A DNA stretch of 64,000 nucleotides from Burkholderiaceae bacterium (GTDB taxonomy: Bacteria; Pseudomonadota; Gammaproteobacteria; Burkholderiales; Burkholderiaceae_C): the NCBI GenBank assembly GCA_017992055.1, contig JAGOPK010000001.1, positions 310,001 to 374,000 of the forward strand, in the 5' to 3' direction. A program made the position numbers and the translations under genes. This document shows positions 18,461 to 27,426 of this stretch, one piece after another. The notes beneath the pieces were generated by a model. It was not told where the DNA came from and ran no database searches. It was given only the letters and a program-made list of their open reading frames with translations. Every line of letters begins with the position of its first letter. Position 1 is the first letter of the stretch.

Positions 18461-19127
18461 CGCACAGGGCCGCCATCACCGCGGCGGCCGGCGCCGTCCA
18501 GCCGACGATGCCACCCTGGGCGGTGAGCATCGCCAGCGTGGCGGCCTTGAACTCGGGAAAGTAGCTCTCGGTGCAGTCTTCCACCAGCAGGCAGTCGTAG
18601 CCGCGGTCATTGGCCTCGCGCATCGTGGTCTGCACGCAGACCTCGGTGGTGACGCCGCCGATCAGCAGCTGGGTGATGCCGCGCGCCTGCAGCTCGGCCT
18701 GCAGCGGCGTGGCGTGGAACGCGCCCTTGCCGGGCTTGTCGATGACCAGCTCGCCGGCGATGGGCGCCACCTCGGGCACGATGGCATGGCCGGGCTCGCC
18801 GATCACCAGCACCCGACCCATGGGCCCAACATCGCCGATGCGCAGGCTGGGCGTGCCGCGGTCCCTTTTGGCCGGCGGGCAGTCGCTCAGATCGGGCGCA
18901 TGGCCTTCGCGGGTGTGGATCACGAAGCCGCCCGCCGCGCGCCAGGCCGACAGCAGGCCGGCGCAGCTGGGCAGGATGGCCTGCAGCCGCGTCACGTCGT
19001 TGCCCAGCGAGGCGCCAAAGCCGCCGGGCTCGACGAAGTCGCGCTGCAGGTCGATCAGCACCAGGGCCGCATGGGCCAGGTCCAGTGTGAACGGGAAGGG
19101 CTTGGCGCTGGCGATGGCGACGCTCAT
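18450..19127 (-). CDS. isochorismatase-like cysteine hydrolase (triuret/biuret hydrolase candidate)
   Basis: A 225-residue cysteine hydrolase with triad D26 (VLIDLQRDF), K131 ([10 protein letters not shown]) and C164 ([20 protein letters not shown]). It shares its motif order and spacing with the biuret hydrolase encoded at 23281-23964 but clearly differs elsewhere, for example QGGIVGW against QGGVFGAVS. The family includes biuret, triuret and ureidoacrylate hydrolases. Because a better biuret hydrolase is present, I propose triuret or another oligourea as substrate. It overlaps the ABC ATPase upstream by ATGA and atzF downstream. Confidence 0.8.
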   Translation of the reverse strand: MSVAIASAKPFPFTLDLAHAALVLIDLQRDFVEPGGFGASLGNDVTRLQAILPSCAGLLSAWRAAGGFVIHTREGHAPDLSDCPPAKRDRGTPSLRIGDVGPMGRVLVIGEPGHAIVPEVAPIAGELVIDKPGKGAFHATPLQAELQARGITQLLIGGVTTEVCVQTTMREANDRGYDCLLVEDCTESYFPEFKAATLAMLTAQGGIVGWTAPAAAVMAALCDAG

Positions 19128-20695
19128 GCCGCCTCCGCCGCGCTGCCGGCTGACGGTGCCGCCGATCCATGGCCCTTGCCACCCATGTGCGCACCCAGCT
19201 CATGCCGGTCGGCATTGGCCGCTGGCACGTCGTGCACGATGCGGCCCTCGCTGATGACCACGATGCGGTCGGCCAGCTGAAGCAGCTCGTCCAGATCCTC
19301 GCTGAGCAGCAGCACGGCGCAGCCACGCTGGCGGGCGGCCAGCAGGCGGCCATGGATCTCGGCCACCGCGGCGAAGTCCAGGCCGAACACCGGGTTGCTG
19401 ACCAGCAGCAGGCGTGCATCGCCCGACAGCTCGCGCGCCAGCACCGCCCGCTGCACATTGCCGCCGGACAGCGTGCGGATGGCCGCCTTCTCGCCGCGGG
19501 TCTTGACGCCGTACTCGTCGATCCACTCGCGCGCGCGGCGCGCCAGCCGGCCCCAGCGCACCCAGGCGCCGGTGGCTGCCGGCGTGGCATAGGGCGCCTC
19601 GTCGAACTGACGCAGCGCCATGTTCTGCGCCACGCTCAGCTCGCCCACGCAGGCGTTGTGCAGCGGCTCCTCGGGCAGGGCGCGCACCTTCAGGCGGCGA
19701 TTCTCGCGGCGCGTGGCGGCATAGGCCTGGCCGGCCACGCTGACCCGGCCAGCGGCGCGGGCACGCTGGCCGGTCAGGGCCTGCATCAGCTCGCGCTGGC
19801 CATTGCCCGAGACACCGGCCACGCCGACGATCTCGCCGCCGCGCACCTGCAGGCTGAAGCCCTGCACGGCCGGCTCGCCGCGGTCGCCGATGACCTGCAG
19901 GTCGGCGATGTCCAGCTGCACTTCGCCGGGCTGCTGGGCCTGGCGGGCCAGCGGCGCCGACAGGGTCTTGCCGGCGCCGACCATGGCCTGGGCCAGGCGC
20001 TGCGGCGAGGTGGCGGCCACCGCACCGGTCTCGGCCAGCTGGCCGCTGCGCAGCACGCTCACATCGTCTGCATGCTCGCTGACCTCGCGGAACTTGTGCG
20101 TGATCATGATGATGGAGCAGTCGCCGGCATGGGCGCGGTCGCGCAGCGCGCCCAGCACCTCGTCGGCCTCCTGGGGCGTCAGCACCGAGGTCGGTTCGTC
20201 CAGGATCAAGAGGCGTGGCTGCAGGAACAGCTGCTTCAGGATCTCCAGCTTCTGCTTCTCGCCGGCCGACAGGTCCAGCGGCGTGGCGTCCAGCGGCAGG
20301 CGGAAGGGCGCGGTGTCCAGAAAGGCCTCCAGCTCGGCGCGCAGCCGCCGCCAGGGCAGCACGGCCGGCAGGTGGCCGCGTGCCAGCAGCAGGTTCTCGG
20401 CCACCGTCATGCCCGGCACCACCGTGAAGTGCTGGTAGACCATGCCGATGCCCAGGTCGCGCGCAATGGTCGGGCTGGTGATGGCCTGCTCGCGCTGGTC
20501 GATCATCACCGCGCCGTCGTCGGGCCGGTAGTAGCCGACCACGCACTTGACGAAGGTGCTCTTGCCGGCGCCGTTTTCACCCAGCAGCGCATGCACGGTG
20601 CCGGGCCGCACGGTCAGCGACACGCCGTCTAGCGCGGTGAAGGCGCCAAAGCGCTTGGTCAGGTTGTAGGTCTCCAGATGCAGCGCTCGGTTCAT
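19124..20695 (-). CDS. ABC transporter ATP-binding protein, BMP/nucleoside type (two ATPase domains)
   Basis: A 523-residue double ATPase. Domain 1 has a full Walker A (GENGAGKST), signature [12 protein letters not shown] and Walker [10 protein letters not shown]. Domain 2 has the degenerate P-loop VSGNGQREL, signature [16 protein letters not shown] and a Walker B that reads VSNPVFGLD, as usual for this class. It powers BMP-family importers (nucleosides, purine-like compounds), so its partners are the permeases at 23991-26047, from which it is separated by another transporter. It overlaps both neighbours by ATGA. Confidence 0.9.
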   Translation of the reverse strand: MNRALHLETYNLTKRFGAFTALDGVSLTVRPGTVHALLGENGAGKSTFVKCVVGYYRPDDGAVMIDQREQAITSPTIARDLGIGMVYQHFTVVPGMTVAENLLLARGHLPAVLPWRRLRAELEAFLDTAPFRLPLDATPLDLSAGEKQKLEILKQLFLQPRLLILDEPTSVLTPQEADEVLGALRDRAHAGDCSIIMITHKFREVSEHADDVSVLRSGQLAETGAVAATSPQRLAQAMVGAGKTLSAPLARQAQQPGEVQLDIADLQVIGDRGEPAVQGFSLQVRGGEIVGVAGVSGNGQRELMQALTGQRARAAGRVSVAGQAYAATRRENRRLKVRALPEEPLHNACVGELSVAQNMALRQFDEAPYATPAATGAWVRWGRLARRAREWIDEYGVKTRGEKAAIRTLSGGNVQRAVLARELSGDARLLLVSNPVFGLDFAAVAEIHGRLLAARQRGCAVLLLSEDLDELLQLADRIVVISEGRIVHDVPAANADRHELGAHMGGKGHGSAAPSAGSAAEAA

Positions 20696-21522
20696 GCGTT
20701 CATCTCCCGGCGGAAGACCTCCAGCGTGTGCGCCTTGACGCGCACGAACTCGGGGTCGGCCGTGTCCTCGGGCTTGCGCGGGCGCGGCAGGTCGAAGGGC
20801 ACGATCTCGGCGATGCGCGTGGGCCGGCGCGTCAGCAGCAGGATGCGGTCGGCCAGGAACACGGCGTCTTCCAGGTCGTGGCTGACGATGACCATGGTGG
20901 TGCCGGTGGCGATGTGCGCCTCCTGCAGCTTGGCGCGGATGAACAGCGTCATCTCGAAGTCGAGTGCGCTGAAGGGCTCGTCGAGGAACAGCACCTCGGG
21001 CCGCGTGGCCAGGCTGCGCATGATGCACACGGTCTGCATCTGGCCGCCCGACAGCTCATACGGATAACGCTTCAGGTCGAAGCGGATCTCGAACAGCTGG
21101 ACCAGCTCGTCCACCCGGGCCTTGACCTCGGCGGCCTTCATGCCCTTGCGCTTCAGCGGGTAGGCGATGTTGTCCCAGGCCGTGATCCACGGGAACAGCG
21201 CGTCGCGGTAGTTCTGGAACACATAGCCGATCTGGGTTTCGCGCAGCGTCTTGCCGTCGAACAGGATCTCGCCCGAGTCCACCGGCACCAGGCCGGCGAT
21301 CATGTTCATCAGCGTGCTCTTGCCGCAGCCGTTGGGGCCGAAGATCGAGACGATCTTGCTGCGCGGCAGGTCGAGGTGGAAGTTGGTGTACAGCGGCGCG
21401 CCGGCAAAGCTCTTGCACAGGCCGCGCACCGTGACATGGGTCTTGGGCGCGGCCGCCAGCTCGGTGACGCTGCGGATAGCGGGCGCGGGCGGCAGCACCG
21501 CCGCGGGAATCGGTCCACTCAT
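20692..21522 (-). CDS. ABC transporter ATP-binding protein, NitT/TauT type
   Basis: A 276-residue ATPase with Walker A FGPNGCGKST, Q-loop YVFQNYRDALFPW, signature ELSGGQMQTVCIMRSLA and Walker B VLFLDEPFSALD followed by an H-loop (SHDLEDAVFLADR). The pattern is that of SsuB/TauB/NrtD ATPases. About 30 residues precede the ABC domain. It overlaps the permease gene by ATGA upstream and the BMP-type ATPase gene downstream. The transported compound is inferred from the cluster to be a small ureido compound. Confidence 0.9.
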   Translation of the reverse strand: MSGPIPAAVLPPAPAIRSVTELAAAPKTHVTVRGLCKSFAGAPLYTNFHLDLPRSKIVSIFGPNGCGKSTLMNMIAGLVPVDSGEILFDGKTLRETQIGYVFQNYRDALFPWITAWDNIAYPLKRKGMKAAEVKARVDELVQLFEIRFDLKRYPYELSGGQMQTVCIMRSLATRPEVLFLDEPFSALDFEMTLFIRAKLQEAHIATGTTMVIVSHDLEDAVFLADRILLLTRRPTRIAEIVPFDLPRPRKPEDTADPEFVRVKAHTLEVFRREMNA

Positions 21523-22283
21523 GCTTTTCCACTCCAGTGAATCAGCTTCTTCTCGACCAGCAGAAAGCCCAGGTTCAGCAGATAACCCAGGGCGCCGGTG
21601 ACCAGGATGGAGCAGTACATCTCCTTGACGTTGAAGACCTGCTGCGCGTCGATGATGCGGTGGCCCAGGCCCAGCTCGCTGCCGATGAACATCTCGGCCA
21701 CGATGACGATCACCAGGGCCATGCTGACCGCGCTGCGCAGGCCCACGAAGGTCTGGGCCAGGCTTTCCATCAGCATCACGTCCTTGAACACATGCCAGCG
21801 GCTGACGCCCATGATCTGCGCCGCCATCACCCGCGTCTTCTTCGCGTTCATCACGCCATAGGCGCTGTTGAACAGCACGATCAGCATCGCGCCGAAGCTG
21901 GCGATGGCGATCTTGTTGATGTCGGTGATGCCGAAGATCAGCAGGAACAGCGGGATCAGCGCCGAGCTGGGCGTGGAGCGGAAGAAGTCGATCACGAACT
22001 CCACGCTGCGGTAGGCGCCTTCGCTGCTGCCCAGCATCACGCCCAGCGGCACGCCGATGGCCACGGCGATGGCAAAGCTGGCCAGCGTGCGGTACACGGT
22101 GGCCCACAGGTCGGGCAGGATGGCGCCGTTGGCAAACACGCCCACCATGTGGGCCAGGGTGTCGGCCGGTGGCGGCAGCAGCACGGCCTTGACCCACTGG
22201 GCCGAGATCATCAGCTGCCACACGGCCAGCAGCAGCAGCGGGCCGATGACGGGCAGCAAGCGCCGGTCGAGCAGGCGGGTCAT
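21519..22283 (-). CDS. ABC transporter permease, NitT/TauT type
   Basis: A 254-residue inner-membrane permease with about six helices and the binding-protein-dependent transport motif (MGVSRWHVFKDVMLMES, the EAA loop that docks on the ATPase). It belongs to the SsuC/TauC group. It overlaps both the substrate-binding protein gene (22280-22283) and the ATPase gene (21519-21522) by four bases, so these three form one tightly coupled importer. Confidence 0.9.
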   Translation of the reverse strand: MTRLLDRRLLPVIGPLLLLAVWQLMISAQWVKAVLLPPPADTLAHMVGVFANGAILPDLWATVYRTLASFAIAVAIGVPLGVMLGSSEGAYRSVEFVIDFFRSTPSSALIPLFLLIFGITDINKIAIASFGAMLIVLFNSAYGVMNAKKTRVMAAQIMGVSRWHVFKDVMLMESLAQTFVGLRSAVSMALVIVIVAEMFIGSELGLGHRIIDAQQVFNVKEMYCSILVTGALGYLLNLGFLLVEKKLIHWSGKA

Positions 22284-23266
22284 GCCGTGTACAGCAGCGA
22301 CTTGACGTCGAGCCGGCGGCTGAAGATCTTGCGCTCGGTGAACACGTCGAAGAACTTCTGGAAGTACTCGATGTCGGCGGGCTTGAACTCGTTGTACAGC
22401 GTGAAGCCGGACAGCGGCACCTCCTTGACCAGGGCCTCCTCGATGGCGGTGAAGCCGTCCATGTGCTTGCGCGATTCGTCGGGGTTCTTGCGCACCCAGT
22501 CCACCGCCTTGGCATAGGCCGCCACATAGCGCCTGGCCAGCTCGGGCCTGTCTTTCAGGAAGGCGGTGGTCACGCTGGCCGAGCCGCCGAACCAGGGCGC
22601 ATCGGCATTGCCTAGCACGTACTTGGCGATCACGCCGGGCTCCAGCACCCGGGTCAGGCCCTTCAGCCGGCCGGCCGTGCCGGTGGGTTCCAGTGTGTAG
22701 ACCGCGTCGATCTGGCCCGCGGCCAGCGCCGGCACATGCTGGCCGATGGGCAGCTCGGTGACCTGCGGGTTGGCGATGCCGTTCTTCTCCAGGATGATCT
22801 TGGCCAGCGTCACGTTCTGGATGCCGGGGCCCGAGGCCACCTTCTTGCCGGCCAGCTCGCTGATGGCCTTGATGGGCGAATCCTTGGGCACGACAAATTC
22901 GTCCAGCACCAGCAGGCGGTTGCTGGGGTTGCTGCAGATGATCTTGAACAGGTTGGGGCTGGTGATTTCGGCCAGGCCCAGGGCGGCGCTGGCCGTGCCG
23001 TTGGCACTGCCGTGGATGCGGCCGGCGATCATGGCCTCGGCCACCTGCTGGGCGCTGGCGAACTTGGCGCCTTCCACCTGCAGGCCGGCTTCCTTGAAGA
23101 TGCCGCGCTCCAGGCCCACGTACAGCGGCAGGCCCGAGGCGATGGGCCAGAAGCCGATCAGGATCTTGTCGTCGGCGGCGAGGGACTTGCGCGTCAGGCC
23201 CAGCAGGGCCGGCATGGCGATGCCGGCTTGGATCAGGCGGCGGCGGGACGGGGACGGGTGGCTCAT
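22280..23266 (-). CDS. ABC transporter substrate-binding protein, NMT1/THI5-like
   Basis: A 328-residue periplasmic binding protein of the NitT/TauT class. The N-terminus has a Tat-like signal (SRRRLIQAG, then a hydrophobic core ending near SLAADD). The body has IGFWPIASGLPLYVGLERGIFKEAGL, the standard first lobe for this family. ATG at 23266 is chosen so that the signal peptide is N-terminal. It lies 14 bases downstream of the biuret hydrolase gene. Substrate is inferred as biuret or a relative. Confidence 0.88.
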   Translation of the reverse strand: MSHPSPSRRRLIQAGIAMPALLGLTRKSLAADDKILIGFWPIASGLPLYVGLERGIFKEAGLQVEGAKFASAQQVAEAMIAGRIHGSANGTASAALGLAEITSPNLFKIICSNPSNRLLVLDEFVVPKDSPIKAISELAGKKVASGPGIQNVTLAKIILEKNGIANPQVTELPIGQHVPALAAGQIDAVYTLEPTGTAGRLKGLTRVLEPGVIAKYVLGNADAPWFGGSASVTTAFLKDRPELARRYVAAYAKAVDWVRKNPDESRKHMDGFTAIEEALVKEVPLSGFTLYNEFKPADIEYFQKFFDVFTERKIFSRRLDVKSLLYTA

Positions 23267-23280
23267 GGCGGGCTCCGGGG

Positions 23281-23964
23281 TCAGAACGTGGACAGCAGTT
23301 CCAGCACCGCGCTGGAGTCGGACACGGCGCCGAACACGCCGCCCTGCATCTGGATCATCTTCAGCGCGGCCTCGTGGTTGCTGTGGTCGGTGGCGCCGGT
23401 GCAGTCGCTGAGCATCACGCATTCGAAGCCGCGGTCATTGGCCTCGCGCATGGTGGTGTGCACGCACACGTCGGTGGTGATGCCGGTGAGGATCAGGTTG
23501 CGGATGCCGCGTACATGGAGGATCAGCTCCAGGTCCGTCGCGCAGAAGCTGCCCTTGCCCGGCTTGTCGATGATGGGCTCGCCGGCCGCCGGGTACAGCT
23601 CGGGAATGATGTCCCAGCCCGGCTCGCCACGCACCAGGATGCGGCCGCAGGGACCGGCGTCGCCGATGCCCGCGCCCATCTGCCGGCTGCGCCAGCGCTT
23701 GTTGGCCGGCAGGTCGGCCAGGTCGGGGCGGTGGCCTTCGCGGGTGTGGATCACGTGCAGGCCCACGCGACGCGCCTCGGCCAGCAGCTTCTTCAGTGGT
23801 TCGATCGGCGCCCGCGTATTGCTGAGGTCGTAGCCCATCTTGTCCACATAGCCGCCGACGCCGCAGAAGTCGGTCTGCATGTCGATGATCACCAGCGCGG
23901 TGTTCTTGGGCGTGAACTCGCCGTCGTAGGGCCAGGCATAGGGAACGGAACTCAGGGTCGGCAT
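23281..23964 (-). CDS. biuH: biuret amidohydrolase
   Basis: Isochorismatase-fold cysteine hydrolase that cleaves biuret to allophanate and ammonia. The 227-residue protein has triad D28 (VIIDMQTDF), K134 ([10 protein letters not shown]) and C167 ([19 protein letters not shown]). Long stretches, including the WPYDG start, [24 protein letters not shown]-like and [10 protein letters not shown] segments, match the characterised Rhizobium biuret hydrolase as I remember it. Its product is the substrate of AtzF in the same cluster. It is placed between two importer modules. The related enzyme RutB is less likely given those matches. Confidence 0.9.
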   Translation of the reverse strand: MPTLSSVPYAWPYDGEFTPKNTALVIIDMQTDFCGVGGYVDKMGYDLSNTRAPIEPLKKLLAEARRVGLHVIHTREGHRPDLADLPANKRWRSRQMGAGIGDAGPCGRILVRGEPGWDIIPELYPAAGEPIIDKPGKGSFCATDLELILHVRGIRNLILTGITTDVCVHTTMREANDRGFECVMLSDCTGATDHSNHEAALKMIQMQGGVFGAVSDSSAVLELLSTF

Positions 23965-23990
23965 GGGGGCTCCGGTGTCGTGGTCGGGGT

Positions 23991-24911
23991 TCAGCGCGAG
24001 ACGCCCAGCTCCATCGGCGCGCCCTTGATGGCCCGCTGCGGCGAGCACGAGGCGACCAGGATCAGCAGGGTCAGCGCATAGGGCATGGCGTTGAACAAAT
24101 GCGTGCCGCCGCTGACGCCCACGCTCTGCAGCGCCGGGCCCACGGTGCCGGCACCGCCAAACAGCAGGGCCGCGCCCAGGCAGTGCCAGGGCCGCCAGCG
24201 GGCGAAGATCACCAGGGCCACGGCGATCAGGCCCTGTCCGCTGGACAGGCCTTCGTTCCAGCTGCCCGGGTAGTGCAGGCTCAAGCTGGCGCCGCCCAGG
24301 CCGGCGATGAAGCCGCCGGCCGTGGTGGCGGCGATGCGCACGCCGTTGACCGAATAGCCCAGGGCCCGTGCGGCATCGCTGGAATCCCCCGCCATGCGCA
24401 CCACCAGGCCCCAGCGGGTATGAACCAGTCCCCAGGCCAGCAGGCCGGCCAGGGCCACGCCGATCGGGAACAGCGCATTGATGGCCAGTGCGTTCTGCAC
24501 CCCGGGGCTGCTGCTCCAGGCGCCCAGCGGCACGGCCGGGATCTGCGGTGCTTGCGGCTGGATCAGGCCCTTGCCCAGGTAGAAGGCCAGGCCGGCACCC
24601 AGCAGCATCAGCGCGATGCCGGTGGCGATGTCCGACACCCGCTGCAGCGAGCACAGCAGGCCGTGCAGCAGGGCCAGGGCGGCGCCGCTGCAGCCGGCGG
24701 CCAGCACGCCGATCCAGGCCGAGCCCGTGAGGTAGGCGCCGCCGAAGCCGGCCATGGCGCTGAACACCAGCACGCCTTCCAGGCCCAGGTTGATGCGGCC
24801 GGACTTTTCGGTCAGGCACTCGCCCAGGCTGACGAACAGAAAGGGCGTGCCCACGCGCACCGCGCCGCCGACGATGGCCAGCAGCAGATCGAACCAGGCA
24901 TTGGCATCCAT
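23991..24911 (-). CDS. ABC transporter permease, BMP/nucleoside type (second permease)
   Basis: A 306-residue permease with about nine helices. The motif [21 protein letters not shown] near residue 35 and [15 protein letters not shown] are typical of the YufQ/NupQ-like permease of BMP-family importers. Its ATG shares one base with the stop of the preceding permease. It pairs with that permease, the binding protein at 26061-27176 and the ATPase at 19124-20695. Confidence 0.88.
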   Translation of the reverse strand: MDANAWFDLLLAIVGGAVRVGTPFLFVSLGECLTEKSGRINLGLEGVLVFSAMAGFGGAYLTGSAWIGVLAAGCSGAALALLHGLLCSLQRVSDIATGIALMLLGAGLAFYLGKGLIQPQAPQIPAVPLGAWSSSPGVQNALAINALFPIGVALAGLLAWGLVHTRWGLVVRMAGDSSDAARALGYSVNGVRIAATTAGGFIAGLGGASLSLHYPGSWNEGLSSGQGLIAVALVIFARWRPWHCLGAALLFGGAGTVGPALQSVGVSGGTHLFNAMPYALTLLILVASCSPQRAIKGAPMELGVSR

Positions 24912-26047
24912 CAGGCCACTCCCCCACGCGCCACGGCCACCAGGCGCGGCTTGGCGCGCACCGGCAGGCGGATCTCGAACAGCCGCCCACGCAGCGCCTC
25001 GGCCGCGAGGATGGCCACGAAGGCAAAGCCCTGCAGCACCAGCACCGACGCATCGGGCAGGCCCATGCGCCGCTGCAGCAGGCTGCCGGCCGCGGCAAAG
25101 CCGCCAAACAGCAGGGCCACCGGCGGAATGGCCCAGGGGTTGTGGCGTGCGACAAAGCTGACCAGGATGCCGGTGTAGCCCAGGCCGGCGATCACCGAGG
25201 CATTGGCCGCCGTGTGCACGGCCGCCACCTCCAGCGCGCCGGCCAGGCCGGCGCTGGCGCCGCCCAGCGCGCAGGCCAGCACCAGCAGCGCGCCGGTGGG
25301 CAGGCCCACCAGGCGTGCCGCCCGGGCATTGCCGCCGACCACGCGCAGCGCAAAGCCCGAGGCGGTGAAGCTCAGCCACAGGCCGGCGGCCAGGCACAGC
25401 AGCACGCCGATGACCAGGCCCCAGTGCACATCGCCGAGCAGGCTGTCGGCGCTGATGGGGCCGATGCGCAGGCTCTCGGCCAGCGGGCGTGTGCTGGGCT
25501 TGTTCAGGCTGGCCGGGTCGCGCAGCGGGCCTTCGACGAAGTGCTTGAACAGCGCGATGGCGATGTAGCCCAGCAGCAGGCTGGAGATGGTCTCGTTGAC
25601 GCCGCGCCACTGGCGCAGTGCGCCGGCCAGCGCCACCCACAGCGCGCCCAGCAGGGCGCCGGCGGCCAGCACGGCCACGCTGCCGGTGATGCCGCTCAAG
25701 TTGGGCATCAGATAGGGCAGCACCGCGCAGCCCAGCGCCCCCAGCACCAGCGCGCCTTCACCGCCGATGACGGTGAGCCCGGCCCGCGCCGGCAGGGCCA
25801 CGGCCAGCGCGGTGAGCATCAGGGGCGCGGCGCGCTGCAGCGTGTTCTGCCAGCTGAAGGCATCGCCGAAGGCGCCCTTGAACAGCAGGCTCCAGGCCTC
25901 GGCCGGGCTGCCGCCGCCGAACCAGACGAACACGCCAAAGGCCAGCAGGGCCGCGGCCAGCGCGCCCAGCGGCAGCAGCACGGCCTCGGCCGGCGCCTGC
26001 CAGCCGTTGGAGGCCTCTTTGGGAGGGGAGACGAGGGCGGTGGCCAT
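24911..26047 (-). CDS. ABC transporter permease, BMP/nucleoside type (first permease)
   Basis: A 378-residue permease. It has [31 protein letters not shown] split over two helices, [12 protein letters not shown], and [15 protein letters not shown], the family's conserved loop (YufP/NupP-like). It lies 13 bases after the binding-protein gene and shares one base with the next permease gene. It is part of an importer for nucleoside-like or ureido compounds; the specific ligand is inferred from the enzyme neighbours. Confidence 0.88.
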   Translation of the reverse strand: MATALVSPPKEASNGWQAPAEAVLLPLGALAAALLAFGVFVWFGGGSPAEAWSLLFKGAFGDAFSWQNTLQRAAPLMLTALAVALPARAGLTVIGGEGALVLGALGCAVLPYLMPNLSGITGSVAVLAAGALLGALWVALAGALRQWRGVNETISSLLLGYIAIALFKHFVEGPLRDPASLNKPSTRPLAESLRIGPISADSLLGDVHWGLVIGVLLCLAAGLWLSFTASGFALRVVGGNARAARLVGLPTGALLVLACALGGASAGLAGALEVAAVHTAANASVIAGLGYTGILVSFVARHNPWAIPPVALLFGGFAAAGSLLQRRMGLPDASVLVLQGFAFVAILAAEALRGRLFEIRLPVRAKPRLVAVARGGVA

Positions 26048-26060
26048 GGCAGCGCCGGGC

Positions 26061-27176
26061 TCAGACCTTGCCGATCACGCCTTCGACCAGGTAGTTCATG
26101 CCCTCCAGCTCGACATCGGTCTGCTTGAAGACCTTGCCCTTGGGGATCACCAGCTTGCCGGTGTTGTCCTTCAGCTCGCCGGCAAAGATGTCGAAGCTGC
26201 CGGCCATCATCTTGGCGCGCACGGCCTCGGCGTTCTTGCGCGCGCCTTCCGAGACGGCGCTGCCATAGGGCGAGCTCTTGACGAAGCCGTCCTTGAGCCC
26301 GCCGCGCACGAAGTTGGGATGCGGCTTGCCACTTTGCGCGGCCTCGATGATCTGCTTGTAGGCGCTGATCCAGTTCCATTCGGCGCCGGTCAGATAGGCC
26401 TGGGGCGCCAGCTTGGCTTGGGAGGCGTGGTAGCCGCAGACGAACTTGCCGCGCTTGGCCGCGGTCTCGACGATGACCTTGGGCCCGTCCACATGCATGG
26501 TGAACACGTCCACGCCCTGGTCGGCCAGGCTGTTGGTGGCCTCGGCCTCCTTGACCGGCATGCTCCAGTCGCCGGTGAAGATCACCGTGGTGCTGATCTT
26601 CGGGTCCACCGAGCGCGCGCCCATGGTGAAGGCGTTGATGTTGCGCAGCACCTGCGGGATGGGCTTGGCGGCGATGAAGCCCAGCTTCTTGCTCTTGCTG
26701 GCATGGCCGGCGATGACGCCGTTGAGGTACTGGCCCTCGTCGATGTAGCCGAAGAAGCTGCCGGTGTTGGCCGGGTGCTTGCCTTGGGTCCACATGCCGC
26801 CGCAGTGGGCAAAGCGCACGCCGCCGTTCTTGCCGGCGACCGCCAGCATGTGCGGATCAAAGTAGCCGAAGCTGGTGGGAAACAGCAGCGCCGCGCCGTC
26901 CTGGGCGATCATGCCCTGCATGGTCTTCTGCACGCCGGTGGTCTCGGGCACGTTCTCCTCTTCCACCACCTTGATGCCGGCCATCTTCTTGACCAGGGCC
27001 ACGTTCTCGGCATGGGCCTGGTTGTAGCCATAGTCGTCGCGCGGACCCACATAGATGAAGCCCACGGTCAGCGGCTTCTGCGCCAGCACCAGCGGAGAGG
27101 TGCCTGCGGCGGCGGTCAGCGCGCCAGCGCCCTTGATCCAGTCACGACGGCTCCAGGCGTTGGGGCTCTTCGACAT
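26061..27176 (-). CDS. BMP-family ABC transporter substrate-binding protein
   Basis: A 371-residue periplasmic binding protein of the basic-membrane-protein (Med/PnrA) family. It has a clear twin-arginine signal (SRRDWIKGAG then an Ala-rich core ending VLAQK). Family landmarks are VGFIYVGPRDDYGYNQAH, FGYFDPH, and GYHASQAKLAPQAYLTGAEWNW near the C-terminal lobe. AAGGAG sits well placed before the start. It is the first gene of the long minus-strand run, so its promoter region (27177-27426) probably controls all eleven genes. Confidence 0.9.
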   Translation of the reverse strand: MSKSPNAWSRRDWIKGAGALTAAAGTSPLVLAQKPLTVGFIYVGPRDDYGYNQAHAENVALVKKMAGIKVVEEENVPETTGVQKTMQGMIAQDGAALLFPTSFGYFDPHMLAVAGKNGGVRFAHCGGMWTQGKHPANTGSFFGYIDEGQYLNGVIAGHASKSKKLGFIAAKPIPQVLRNINAFTMGARSVDPKISTTVIFTGDWSMPVKEAEATNSLADQGVDVFTMHVDGPKVIVETAAKRGKFVCGYHASQAKLAPQAYLTGAEWNWISAYKQIIEAAQSGKPHPNFVRGGLKDGFVKSSPYGSAVSEGARKNAEAVRAKMMAGSFDIFAGELKDNTGKLVIPKGKVFKQTDVELEGMNYLVEGVIGKV

Positions 27177-27229
27177 CTGCGCACTCCTTGAAAGACAAGC
27201 GTGGCCGCACCGGGCCGACGGTGGGGAAG

Positions 27230-27250
27230 CACCAGCGCGGCGCGCTGGTG
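27230..27250. promoter_or_regulatory. perfect 21-bp palindrome between two divergent operons
   Basis: CACCAGCGCG and CGCGCTGGTG flank a single central G. It lies 54 bases upstream of the BMP binding-protein start and would sit at the very 5' end of that transcript if the adjacent TATACC is the -10 box. It may be an operator or a 5' stabilising hairpin. Confidence 0.55.
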
Positions 27251-27257
27251 TGCATGT

Positions 27258-27267
27258 CGGTATACAA
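27258..27267. promoter_or_regulatory. GntR-like operator / -10 region of the biuret operon
   Basis: CGGTATACAA matches 8 of 10 positions of TTGTATACAA, a common operator for FCD-type GntR regulators. On the minus strand TATACC could also be the -10 box for the biuret operon. The cluster's own GntR gene (15391-16107) is a natural candidate to bind it. I see no strong -35 box. Confidence 0.35.
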
Positions 27268-27426
27268 GCAATCGACGGGCCAGGCCCAAGGCCGTTGCCA
27301 GCGGCCGGCAGCGGCCGATTCCTGCACCGGCGCTGTGCGTCGGCGGGGTGTGCGCGGCCGTTCGGTGCTGCCTTGGTGCATCGCGCGGCGGCCGGCGTGC
27401 AGCGGGCTTTGCGGCATCATCAAGAC

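Noticed and set aside
16160-27176. Cyanuric acid hydrolase (AtzD/TrzD) or urea carboxylase in the cluster
   Set aside because: No protein here has the AtzD three-fold repeat or a biotin-carboxylase domain. The pathway therefore seems to begin at biuret or triuret.
27177-27426. Guanidine (ykkC or mini-ykkC) riboswitch before the biuret operon
   Set aside because: Looked for because urea/guanidine pathways often use it. The paired ACGR hairpins or ykkC core are absent; only a plain palindrome is seen.
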